Shown: positions 32,676 to 39,961 of the stretch, one piece after another | How positions within the stretch are numbered: the first letter of the stretch is position 1 | Layout of the letters: every line of letters starts with the position of its first letter | Source of the DNA: Clostridia bacterium | GTDB lineage: Bacteria > Bacillota > Clostridia > Oscillospirales > CAG-272 | Direction of reading: 5' to 3' | DNA length: 41,980 nucleotides | Assembly: GCA_017503325.1 (NCBI GenBank) | Contig: JAFVTI010000010.1 | Location: forward strand, 1 to 41,980 | Position numbers and translations under genes: made by a program | The notes under the pieces: model-generated | Told to the model about the DNA's origin: nothing | The model's input: the letters and a program-made list of their open reading frames with translations, nothing else | The model's database searches: none

Positions 32676-34352
32676 CTATGCTTGCGCCAACGGTCGTTTG
32701 AATTTGGTCTGGCAACCGGCGCAAGCCATAGCCGGTCGGCGCTTTGCGCCGAGCGGCGAGGGTTCAAATCGTGGGCGCTTCGCCAAATGAAAAGCCCTAC
32801 CGCTGTTGCGGTAGGGCTTTTCATTTGGCGGGAAGGAAGTGAATTTGTTTGAACTTTGTGGGAGGGGAAAAGCAGTCTCGGATTCGGACTGCTTTTCAAT
32901 GTTTTCTATGTGTTCCGAAGTTAACTCAGGATTGTCATAATTGTCGGTGAAATTCAAGGTGATAATGATCTTATCGGGATAATAGATCACCTCACGAATA
33001 AAGGTATTGACAATATGCTTTCTCACGTTCATGTCTTGGATATCGCCAACGGTTGCAGAACGTAAGAATTCTTCGATCATGGGAACAGTCAAATATGTAT
33101 ATGTATGAAGCTTTTCTTGCTCAATGGCTACGCTGAGCTCGGATATTTCGGTTTCAAGCTCCTTTAAGCGGATCTTGGTCTGTTCGGTAATGATACCTTG
33201 CTCGATGGCTGTAATCAAGTTTTTAGAGGCTTTGACAGCATGGTTTCTCTTGGTCTCTAAAGCTTTTAGCGTGGCATTTTCCTTGCATTCCTTTTCGTGT
33301 AGCTTTACGATTGTTTCAGCAATCATATGCACAATACCTGCATCGGAGAGGACGTTCCAAACCGCTTGCAGCACAAGATCCTCCAAGTACTGTTTTTTCA
33401 CGGATTTTTTGATCGTACATTTTGCACGCTTTCTGCGACTGGATATGCAAGAGTAGTAATAATGGATTGCACCGGTCTGACTCGTGCCGCTTTCGCCAAC
33501 CATCAGTTTGTGGCAATCACCGCAAATCAGTTTGCCGGAGAGCAGAAAATCATAGATTTCCTTTTTCCTGCCGGGTGCGCGCTTATTTTCCTCTCTCTTT
33601 CTTTGTACGATCCCCCAAAGTTTATCTGGAACGATCTGCGGATAAATATTGTCGTAAACAATGCCGCGTATGGTTACTTTTCCGTTATACTTGGAATTTC
33701 CGAGCATCTTATAAATTGCTGCTGCTGTAAAGTACTTGCCGCGCTTGTCGGTGATCCCTCTGGCTTTTAGACTGGCTGCAATGCGGGGAGCGGTGTAGCC
33801 GTCGGCATATCCGACGAACACTTCGTACACGACTGCACCTTCCTCGGGATTGATCCTGCATTTCTTGTCTACGATGTCAAAACCATAGAGCAGGTAACCA
33901 CCCGTAAAGTTGCCTTTGATGTAGCTTTCATTTAACCCTCGCAGAACCTTTTGCGAAAGCTCTGCAGAATAGTATTCCGCCATACCTTCCAAAAGCGATT
34001 CCAGGATGATGCCTTCGGGCGTGTCCGGAATGTTCTCCATGGCAGACAGGATTTTTACACCGTTATCACGCAAGGTCTTTTTGTGCATTGCCATTTCGTA
34101 CTTATTTCTTGAAAAGCGATCAAGCTTGTAGACCAGCACGTAATCCCATGCCTTGCGATCACTGTCGTGCAGCATGCGCTGGAAGTCTTTTCGGTTGTCG
34201 TTTGTGCCGGACATGGCTCTGTCGATGTAGGTGTCTACAATGATGATCTGATTGCGCTGGGCGTACTCCTGACAGACGCGGAGCTGACCTTCGATAGACT
34301 GTTCGGTTTGGGTGTCGCTGGAATAGCGAGCGTAGATGACTGCTGTTTTCAT
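32676..34352 (-). CDS. large serine recombinase
   Basis: 558 residues behind GGAGGTAC. The resolvase domain has IYARYSSDTQTEQSIEGQ with the catalytic Ser11 and YKLDRFSRNKYE. It is followed by the recombinase domain (NGKVTIRGIVYDNIYPQIV), a zinc ribbon (LICGDCHKLM ... YYSCISSRRKRAKCTIKK) and a coiled coil. Such enzymes integrate or excise mobile elements by cutting short att sites. The last 60 or so residues are translated through a 23-bp perfect inverted repeat and basic, low-quality sequence, so the original stop was probably lost and the tail is fused junk. No other phage or ICE genes are nearby. Confidence 0.85.
   Translation of the reverse strand: MKTAVIYARYSSDTQTEQSIEGQLRVCQEYAQRNQIIIVDTYIDRAMSGTNDNRKDFQRMLHDSDRKAWDYVLVYKLDRFSRNKYEMAMHKKTLRDNGVKILSAMENIPDTPEGIILESLLEGMAEYYSAELSQKVLRGLNESYIKGNFTGGYLLYGFDIVDKKCRINPEEGAVVYEVFVGYADGYTAPRIAASLKARGITDKRGKYFTAAAIYKMLGNSKYNGKVTIRGIVYDNIYPQIVPDKLWGIVQRKREENKRAPGRKKEIYDFLLSGKLICGDCHKLMVGESGTSQTGAIHYYYSCISSRRKRAKCTIKKSVKKQYLEDLVLQAVWNVLSDAGIVHMIAETIVKLHEKECKENATLKALETKRNHAVKASKNLITAIEQGIITEQTKIRLKELETEISELSVAIEQEKLHTYTYLTVPMIEEFLRSATVGDIQDMNVRKHIVNTFIREVIYYPDKIIITLNFTDNYDNPELTSEHIENIEKQSESETAFPLPQSSNKFTSFPPNEKPYRNSGRAFHLAKRPRFEPSPLGAKRRPAMACAGCQTKFKRPLAQA
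32786..32835. repeat. 23-bp perfect inverted repeat inside the recombinase 3' end
   Basis: CGCCAAATGAAAAGCCCTAC... pairs perfectly with its reverse complement across a 4-base loop. It looks like a strong terminator stem or one arm of an att-proximal element. The recombinase frame reads straight through it. Confidence 0.65.
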
Positions 34353-34515
34353 ATTGTACCTCCTTGTTTTTCTTTAGATTATCGTAATTTTTCCTTGTGG
34401 GTAAGGAACTGATCATCAACTGTTTTTCCAAAATCCCAAACAAATGACCAACCCATACTCCAACACAGGGCAACTGCGATAACCTTTCTTACTCCATGCA
34501 AACACCTCAAAACCA

Positions 34516-34671
34516 TCAGAAAAATTCGCAACTGTCAAGGGGAACAGGGAAAAGTATTGCATCTGATTCACAACAAAAAGCCGATCTGTCAAACAGTTAT
34601 CTGCTTGACAGATCGGCTCTATGAATTTTCAGCGATACTTTTCCCGCCTTGACGGTTGCGGAGTTTTCTGA
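34516..34671. repeat. large nested palindrome between recombinase and caspase operons
   Basis: Imperfect arms of about 40 bp (TCAGAAAAATTCGCAACTGT... at 34516 and its reverse complement ending 34671) enclose a perfect 14-bp hairpin AGCCGATCTGTCAA / TTGACAGATCGGCT (34579-34618). No gene is present from 34353 to 34811. The structure could be a MITE, an att-linked element or a structured RNA. Confidence 0.65.
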
Positions 34672-34693
34672 TACAAAAAAACTATGACTGGAT

Positions 34694-34724
34694 TTCTGCC
34701 GAATATTGGCTCTATTCGGCAGAA
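34694..34724. repeat. 12-bp hairpin
   Basis: TTCTGCCGAATA / TATTCGGCAGAA, perfect, 7-nt loop, upstream of the 45-residue ORF. A terminator without U-run or an operator. Confidence 0.5.
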
Positions 34725-34811
34725 TGATTGGTAAATGTTGAATGTGATAGGGAAGAGTTGATTACTAAACGGACATAAATGTGCTATGCTGAAGAAAAAA
34801 GGAGGCGAATT

Positions 34812-34949
34812 ATGAAAGAACAAAATCATGTGGTCATTTTGACCGACAAGATGGAAGCAAATTATGTCCGTAAAGAAATATTGGAACTTTTATGTAAGAA
34901 GTTATTGATAGAAATTTTGAAATATCATGAGGCAAGGGAAAGTCGATAA
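34812..34949 (+). CDS. 45-residue small protein
   Basis: ATG 34812 follows AAAAAAGGAGGCG, an ideal ribosome site, and a TGC-TATGCT extended -10 lies 20 bp before it. The sequence starts MKEQNHVVILTDKMEANYVR and continues as one amphipathic helix with many Glu/Lys/Leu. It is the only plus-strand gene in the island and converges on the caspase gene with 23 bp between stops. It could be a small helper of the recombinase or unrelated; no family recognised. Confidence 0.5.
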   Translation: MKEQNHVVILTDKMEANYVRKEILELLCKKLLIEILKYHEARESR

Positions 34950-34972
34950 GAATGTGGAATTAGTATAGGGCG

Positions 34973-35941
34973 TTAAATTTTGCCACGCTTAACAAGATTC
35001 CAATAGTGCTGCCCCAAAGGTGTCAATTTGCATGATTTGGAATTCATCGCTGCGTAATACATATGTTCTTCGCCGACAGGATAAACCAATCCAACGCTTT
35101 CCAACTTTTGCAAGTCCTTGAAAACTGCCACATTAGAATCATCAGAATATGGTTCAACAATATCATGCACATTATCAGGATGATTGGTATACTCAAACGA
35201 AGGATTTAAGCTGAGTTCAGCGGTAGCATCAGAAAAATATGAGGTGATATTACGCAAACAATTAAGTGGTACAGAAGGCAGTACATTTCGTATGGACAGA
35301 AAAGATGATACATTTGTCTTAAAGACCGGTCGTTGTTCCCAAGGTCCAAGTGCTTTATCAATGTACGCATATATACTACCTGGAGTGATGCTGCCTGTAA
35401 CATCAGCAGCACCTCCTTTCAGAGCTTCTAAAAGAAGAGCTGTAAATAAACCGTGACCATCAACTTCAGCAGATGTTTGATTTGACATGCTGGATGTGAG
35501 GATAGTTAATCCGTCTCCAATAATTGCCTGGTCATTACCAAAGAATCCGGGGGTGCCCATTGCTCCGGAATAGCACGAATCTAATATGATTATTTTGTGT
35601 TTGGCTTTTGATGCATTTGCTGCTTGCAAAATATCATCTAGCCTAACTCCATAATTATAATCATCATAATCTGTCGTAACAACGTAACTAACTCCGTTGT
35701 TGACTAAGCCATGTCCGGCGAAATAAAACAACTCAACATCACTGTTACCGTCGAACAACTCGTAAATATTTTTCATGAGTGTTCTCTGAGGCACAATATC
35801 TAAAATTGTCTTCACCTCAAAGTTCGGAGAACCGTCTTCATTTTTTGAAACTATATTAGCTACAGCAATCGCATCATTAACACATCCGGACAGAGGGCAT
35901 TTGGGATAATTATCCAAGCCTACAACCAATGCTTTTCTCAT
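34973..35941 (-). CDS. caspase-like protease (peptidase C14), probable Thoeris-type effector
   Basis: 322 residues. The caspase fold starts RKALVVGLDNYPKCPLSGCVNDA. The catalytic pair is His77 in FYFAGHG and Cys123 in IILDSCYSG. The C-terminal 90 residues (VFKDLQKLESVGLVYPVGEEHMYYAAM, LTPLGQHYWNLVKRG) look like a small winged-helix domain, a possible sensor. Last gene of a three-gene operon, 13 bp after the ThsB-like gene. A Thoeris class in which TIR-made cyclic nucleotide activates a caspase-like protease has been reported, so the likely job is abortive proteolysis on phage infection. The enzyme is intact by eye. Confidence 0.8.
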   Translation of the reverse strand: MRKALVVGLDNYPKCPLSGCVNDAIAVANIVSKNEDGSPNFEVKTILDIVPQRTLMKNIYELFDGNSDVELFYFAGHGLVNNGVSYVVTTDYDDYNYGVRLDDILQAANASKAKHKIIILDSCYSGAMGTPGFFGNDQAIIGDGLTILTSSMSNQTSAEVDGHGLFTALLLEALKGGAADVTGSITPGSIYAYIDKALGPWEQRPVFKTNVSSFLSIRNVLPSVPLNCLRNITSYFSDATAELSLNPSFEYTNHPDNVHDIVEPYSDDSNVAVFKDLQKLESVGLVYPVGEEHMYYAAMNSKSCKLTPLGQHYWNLVKRGKI

Positions 35942-35954
35942 AAAATCCTCCGTT

Positions 35955-36332
35955 TCATATAGCTTTTATCCAGTTGGCGATATCTTCCCAATTCCAATCA
36001 ATAACACGTATAGGCATTATTTCGCGCGGAACTGATCTGTAATGATCGTTGTACCCCCAAATGCCAATACAGGGGATTCCTTCTTCCTTTGCACATTTAA
36101 TTTCCCACAATTCACCATCTGCATTCGGGGTGTTTCGAGTGATGAACGCAATAACCCCATCACAACCTTTTATCTTTGTTCTGCAATTAGTTTCCCAAGC
36201 TGAATCCCAAGGTTGCTTAACGGACATGTCAATAAACTCAAACGGACAATTATCATTACGAGATTGTCCAACCAAGAAGTCTCTCAATCGGATATCTTCT
36301 TTGGCAAAGCTAATAAAAATTCTTTTTTTCAT
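35955..36332 (-). CDS. ThsB-like TIR protein
   Basis: 125 residues. RIFISFAKEDIRLRDFLVGQS at the start, FIDMSVKQPWDSAWETNCRTKI, GVIAFITRNTPNADGELWEI and GIPCIGIWGY follow the ThsB/DUF1863-type TIR layout. Glu77 in the GELWEI block is the likely catalytic residue. ThsB proteins sense infection and convert NAD+ to a cyclic ADP-ribose-type signal. It lies between the second TIR gene (15 bp) and the caspase gene (13 bp) and so probably makes the signal for the caspase. Confidence 0.8.
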   Translation of the reverse strand: MKKRIFISFAKEDIRLRDFLVGQSRNDNCPFEFIDMSVKQPWDSAWETNCRTKIKGCDGVIAFITRNTPNADGELWEIKCAKEEGIPCIGIWGYNDHYRSVPREIMPIRVIDWNWEDIANWIKAI

Positions 36333-36347
36333 AAGTATCCTCCTTTA

Positions 36348-36914
36348 TTAATGAACGAATGGTTTAGCTCCATTAAGCCAATCTCTTAAACTTATATACT
36401 TCTGGTCGTTTTCACAAACCCAAAAATCATATAATGTTTTATTGGCTATTAACTCATAATCAATGTACGGATATATTTCTAGGTATTCCTGCTTTTTAAA
36501 ATCGTCGCCTTTGTTTTGAGTTATGGGTAAATTAGCACATCTAAAGGACTTCATTCCGGAAAATACACCAACCTCCCAAGGACACCATTTTGATACTGAT
36601 GAGCTTGGTGAATAGAGGTACAGGAGCCCTTTGCATTTATTCATTTGTGAAAGTATGTGTTTGGCTGTTTCTTCAGTGACATTGTTCCTGTCCAATCTTT
36701 TGTCATTATAATCGATATAAACTGTATAACCACAGTTCTCTAACAGCTGTACCACTTTGTCCGCGAATGTTCTATCGTTCCAACTGTAGGAAATGAAAAT
36801 ATCATACTGATCTCGATCGGGCCTTTTTACTCCAAAATATGAACCTTGATAAAAATTTTCTTTCAAGACGCGTTTTTGGACTGATTCGTTTAAGTATTGT
36901 TTTGACAAAATCAT
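36348..36914 (-). CDS. second TIR-domain protein
   Basis: 188 residues behind AAAGGAG. A 35-residue N-terminal helix precedes a TIR domain: YDIFISYSWNDRTFADKVVQLLENCGYTVYIDY, GLLYLYSPSSSVSKWCPWEVGVF with Glu114 as the likely catalytic residue. The C-terminal YDFWVCENDQKYISLRDWL is outside the core. First gene of the TIR-TIR-caspase operon, immediately downstream of repeat R2. Having two TIR proteins suggests two sensors feeding one effector, as seen in other Thoeris loci. Confidence 0.8.
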   Translation of the reverse strand: MILSKQYLNESVQKRVLKENFYQGSYFGVKRPDRDQYDIFISYSWNDRTFADKVVQLLENCGYTVYIDYNDKRLDRNNVTEETAKHILSQMNKCKGLLYLYSPSSSVSKWCPWEVGVFSGMKSFRCANLPITQNKGDDFKKQEYLEIYPYIDYELIANKTLYDFWVCENDQKYISLRDWLNGAKPFVH

Positions 36915-36971
36915 AATTGAACTCCTTTGAATAGATCTTAAAGTATCACATATATAATGACCATTTTCGAG

Positions 36972-37238
36972 GAATTATTACAAAAAACAACAAAATTTTT
37001 GAAAATTATTTTTTGGATGGAAGATTATGAAGAGGGGATGGGGATTTTTGACCATGAAGATAGCAAATAGATAAAGAAAAAGTGTAAATGAAAAGGCCCC
37101 GGGGCGAGTTGATGCTCGCCTCGGGGCTGGGTGTGTATAGATTTGTTAGAGTAGGGCAATAAGCAGGGAACAGCATCAACTGGTACTCCCCCATCGTGGT
37201 GGGGGGATGATGTAACAGAGAACCGCCCCCCGTGACAC
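36972..37238. repeat. island repeat copy R2
   Basis: Nearly identical to R3 over the first 90 bases (GAATTATTACAAAAAACAAC, TTTGAAAATTATTTTTTGGA, AGATTATGAAGAGGGGATGG), then the hairpin AGGCCCCGGGGCGAG...CTCGCCTCGGGGCT (37094-37128), GGGTGTGTATAGATTTGTTA, AGCAGGGAACAGCATCA and a TGTAACAGAGAACC palindrome half. It lies between the 3' end of the AAA+ operon and the start of the TIR-caspase operon; on the minus strand the hairpin runs into TTTTCATTT and can serve as terminator. Confidence 0.8.
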
Positions 37239-37256
37239 TATTACTTTTGAACACCT

Positions 37257-37793
37257 TTATTTTATGACTCGCTGTGTCACTTGAGCCTCGGGCAGATAAT
37301 TAATGTTACGAGTTTGTGTTACAGGTTCATCTTTCCAAGGTGCTACGGTACTTTCGTATGAATAGCCAAGAGTATCACATAAGGTTTTAAACTTCTTTGG
37401 ATCCTTACTAACAGAAGAAGAAACTATTATCCAAGAGCGAACAGTTTTTTTCATTTGTTTTGCAGCTAGAACTAGGCGCTGTGCTGCTACATATGCTTCT
37501 GGGGAAACACTTTCATCCCAACCTCCTAAATCAATATTAAACTTGGTTCCGCATTCTCCAATAATACGTTGATGTTCATTCCAATCAATTTTGAATTCAA
37601 CTTCAGCGACTCGATATCCGTTGTCTTCTATATAAATACCGATGGAGGTAATTTCCTTATTTTCTACCGCTACTAAAAATTTTGAAATATCCTCGTGCGA
37701 CTTCCCGGCGCAAGCTAAAAAGAGTTCAAAGTGATCGTCAATTACACTGATTCTGGTTCTAGTATAGGTATATGTATTAGTGTGTGTTTTAAT
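37257..37793 (-). CDS. 178-residue protein with ATT start, distantly HORMA-like
   Basis: The frame is open from ATT 37793 to TAA 37257; an ideal AGGAGG lies 7 bases before that ATT, while the first in-frame ATG (37454) would remove two thirds of the protein and has no ribosome site. An upstream TGA closes the frame 5 codons earlier. The protein begins KTHTNTYTYTRTRISVIDDHFELFL, then IGIYIEDNGYRVAEVEFKIDW and AQRLVLAAKQMKKTVRSWIIVSSS. The order of these blocks recalls bacterial HORMA domains, which are remodelled by AAA+ partners, but the resemblance is weak. Last gene of the operon, 18 bp after the AAA+ gene. Confidence 0.6.
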   Translation of the reverse strand: MKTHTNTYTYTRTRISVIDDHFELFLACAGKSHEDISKFLVAVENKEITSIGIYIEDNGYRVAEVEFKIDWNEHQRIIGECGTKFNIDLGGWDESVSPEAYVAAQRLVLAAKQMKKTVRSWIIVSSSVSKDPKKFKTLCDTLGYSYESTVAPWKDEPVTQTRNINYLPEAQVTQRVIK

Positions 37794-37811
37794 AAAAATC
37801 CCTCCTAAATA

Positions 37812-38714
37812 TCATGCATTAAGTTGCTCCGCATTACTATTTTTGCTATTTTCTACTGCGTCTTTAGCAATAACATCCCATCTGATCTTTTTTGTTATTT
37901 TTTGATATTGGGATAATAGTTTTTCCTTGTAGTTAATATCTGTGAGTATATATTTAATAACCACATTGCTACTGAGATCGGATAGTAGTTCCATTTCTTT
38001 ATTTACTAATAGGTTTGAAAAATAGGATATTTTTTCTGTTGGATACGCATCTACTAACATTTCAGCGATTTCCCTATTACTAAAAGAGAAAATTGATGAC
38101 ACAATGTTGATTTTTTCTTCACGCGTTGGTTCCCAGTCAAAACGGTTTGCGCGACCTTCTCTTAAAAGTGGCTTGTATAAACGATCAAAATCATTTCCTG
38201 TGAAAAATATTGGAACTCTAGTTGTTTCGCCAACATTTTCAATAAATTCCGGATTATCTGCGATATGCATTAGAAATGCTAATATATCTTGATGGTTAAC
38301 TGTGCCAGTATAGTTTTCCCATTCGCCTAAAGTAGTATCAATGTCATCAATCAATAATACTGCAGGCTGTCCAGTGCGAATAATAGAAGAGGCCTCAATA
38401 TACTTTTGTTGTAGTAATTTAGCAGGTTCTCCTGCACAATCACTCTCAAGATCTGCGGCATTAACTGACAAAATAGTGACTCCTACAGCTTTTAAATAAT
38501 TCCGCAGTTGGTATGTTTTTCCCATTCCAGGTTGGCCGATTATGGCTAAAATTAATGGGAAACGGTCTATGTTGAGAAAATTACCCAATAAGTGTGTATC
38601 AATAACTTTAGCAAATCTATTAGGGATATACATATGCTTACCTTCTGTCACTAGGTTTTGTTGCCCTGGATTGATAGATTTCTTCGTTAACGCCTTCGAA
38701 AATTTTTGAAACAT
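37812..38714 (-). CDS. Rubisco-activase-like AAA+ ATPase
   Basis: 300 residues from ATG 38714 behind AGAAGGTGG; the frame overlaps the previous gene by 77 bp. Walker A GQPGMGKT (60-67), Walker B LLIDDID (120-126), sensor 1 FTGND (171-175), Arg fingers near 185-191. Several blocks match plant and cyanobacterial Rubisco activase rather than ordinary AAA+ proteins: DLESDCAGEPAKLLQQKY, GTVNHQDILAFLMHIADNP, and VPIFFTGNDFDRLYKPLLRE followed by GRANRFDWEPTREEKI. There is no Rubisco gene here, so the ATPase presumably remodels another protein, most simply one of its operon partners. It is set among defence genes. Confidence 0.8.
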   Translation of the reverse strand: MFQKFSKALTKKSINPGQQNLVTEGKHMYIPNRFAKVIDTHLLGNFLNIDRFPLILAIIGQPGMGKTYQLRNYLKAVGVTILSVNAADLESDCAGEPAKLLQQKYIEASSIIRTGQPAVLLIDDIDTTLGEWENYTGTVNHQDILAFLMHIADNPEFIENVGETTRVPIFFTGNDFDRLYKPLLREGRANRFDWEPTREEKINIVSSIFSFSNREIAEMLVDAYPTEKISYFSNLLVNKEMELLSDLSSNVVIKYILTDINYKEKLLSQYQKITKKIRWDVIAKDAVENSKNSNAEQLNA

Positions 38715-39036
38715 CAAAATCCACCTTCTTTCCTGTAATATCTTGTGAAAATTTACTTTTTTGTGTAATATCAACGGATCCTGAATTCTCTTTAATAAAC
38801 ACAATAGTGTCAGCACTTATTTTACAGCCGTTTTCATGTGTTAATTGGTCAAGAATAGCTTGAAGAATTAATTTTTGATTATGAATTAATTCTTTGTTAC
38901 CAACAGAAAGTGTTTGTACTAGCTTTTCTAACTCGGATATTTGAATCTTCAATTCCTTTTTTGAAGGTCCCAGTTTTTTTGTGACCCACGAAACACATTC
39001 TAAAATAATCGGGCCCCATAGTTCATTAATAACCAT
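38638..39036 (-). CDS. small coiled-coil protein, first gene of the AAA+ operon
   Basis: 132 residues from ATG 39036 behind AAAGGAG; a longer frame to 39075 lacks a ribosome site. An N-terminal hydrophobic helix (INELWGPIILECVSWVTKKLG) is followed by a coiled coil (ELKIQISELEKLVQTLSVGNKEL, to about residue 75). A short beta-rich stretch (ISADTIVFIKENSGSVDITQ) and a basic tail end it. It could be a membrane-associated sensor, adaptor or effector. No family recognised. Its 3' end overlaps the ATPase start by 77 bp, which implies tight coupling. Confidence 0.65.
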   Translation of the reverse strand: MVINELWGPIILECVSWVTKKLGPSKKELKIQISELEKLVQTLSVGNKELIHNQKLILQAILDQLTHENGCKISADTIVFIKENSGSVDITQKSKFSQDITGKKVDFDVSKIFEGVNEEIYQSRATKPSDRR

Positions 39037-39074
39037 GATATTATCTCCTTTAAAAATTGTTCGCTGACAAAACA

Positions 39075-39104
39075 ATAATAATACAGTCTAATATGTAATG
39101 ACAA
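39075..39104 (-). promoter_or_regulatory. promoter of the AAA+ operon
   Basis: TTGTCA, 18 bp, TATTAT on the minus strand, starting 9 bp from the end of repeat R3. A similar TCATTA-ATAT stretch follows R2 upstream of the TIR operon. Confidence 0.45.
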
Positions 39105-39112
39105 AAATTGCA

Positions 39113-39394
39113 GAATTATTACAAAAAACAACAAAATTTTTGAAAATTATTTTTTGGATGGAAGATTATGAAGAGGGGATGGGGATTTTTGACCACGAAA
39201 GGAGCAGACGGAGAAAGAAAAAGTGTAAATGAAAAGGCCCCGGGGCGAGCGGATGCTTGCCTCGGGGCTGGGTGTGTATAGATTTGTTAAATGGGGTAAT
39301 GAGCAGGGAACAGCATCAGCTTGTTCACCCCTCCCCGCCGCCGTAGCGGCGGGGGGAAGGGGAATGGATGTAACAGAGAACCGTTTCCTGTTAT
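39113..39394. repeat. island repeat copy R3
   Basis: Direct repeat of R2 with near identity in its first 90 bases; hairpin at 39235-39269, the shared GGGTGTGTATAGATTTGTTA and AGCAGGGAACAGCATCA, and a TGTAACAGAGAACCG palindrome near 39369. A GC-rich hairpin CCCCGCCGCC-GTA-GCGGCGGGG lies inside. It separates the AAA+ operon from the YcxB-like gene. Confidence 0.8.
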
Positions 39395-39439
39395 ATGCAC
39401 GCTAACCGTCTCCACTTACATTACTTGTTCGTAACAACA

Positions 39440-39922
39440 TCAAGATTTGCATCTGATTTTATCCTTGAAAATTTCTTCGAATTCCTCAAGTGTGCCTTGT
39501 GTCAGCAAATCCTTTTGGCAAAGTGTTCTGCCTTTTTCAATCAAATACCCTCTGACAACGATGGAATAGTGCTCTCCCAAATCTTCTACGTATAGGATGT
39601 CATCCATTTCATGGGCGTATTGCTTTTTATTGTTTTGCGTGGTGACTGTTCCATCGGGAGCAATTTGGATGCACAAAGGAATAATATCTGTGATAGGAAT
39701 CAAAAAATATCCGATTCCAAACAACAAATTACACACTACCAAACAAACAAGAGCAACCCAAAAATTATTTATGAGGTAGTCAATTCCGAAATAGAGTGAT
39801 AGTGCTAAAGGCATTCCTATAAAACCAACAAATACATCAGGAATCAACAACAGCATAAGCAGATCCATTCGTCGAATGAGTTTTTTTGTTTTTTTTGATA
39901 TTTCACCTTTAAATTCAATCAT
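39440..39922 (-). CDS. YcxB-like membrane protein, possible RHS immunity protein
   Basis: 160 residues from ATG 39922 behind AAAGGAG. Two to three membrane helices (LLMLLLIPDVFVGFIGMPLALSLYF, NNFWVALVCLVVCNLLFGIGYFLI) precede a C-terminal domain that matches YcxB-like proteins: TTQNNKKQYAHEMDDILYVED, then LIEKGRTLCQKDLL and EEFEEIFKDKI. It begins 39 bp after the RHS stop on the same strand, the position where immunity genes follow RHS toxins. That role is inferred from position only. Confidence 0.6.
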   Translation of the reverse strand: MIEFKGEISKKTKKLIRRMDLLMLLLIPDVFVGFIGMPLALSLYFGIDYLINNFWVALVCLVVCNLLFGIGYFLIPITDIIPLCIQIAPDGTVTTQNNKKQYAHEMDDILYVEDLGEHYSIVVRGYLIEKGRTLCQKDLLTQGTLEEFEEIFKDKIRCKS

Positions 39923-39961
39923 AGTTAGCACTCCTTTGAAAATGATTATTGTGATCTATTA

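Noticed and set aside
32750..32790. tRNA 3' end (GGTTCAAATC T-loop-like sequence)
   Set aside because: The flanking bases do not pair as a T-stem, and no anticodon or acceptor arm is found upstream; at most an old att remnant.
36972..39394. CRISPR array from the long direct repeats
   Set aside because: Only two strong copies, about 270 bp long and 2 kb apart with genes between them; no short regular spacers and no cas genes.
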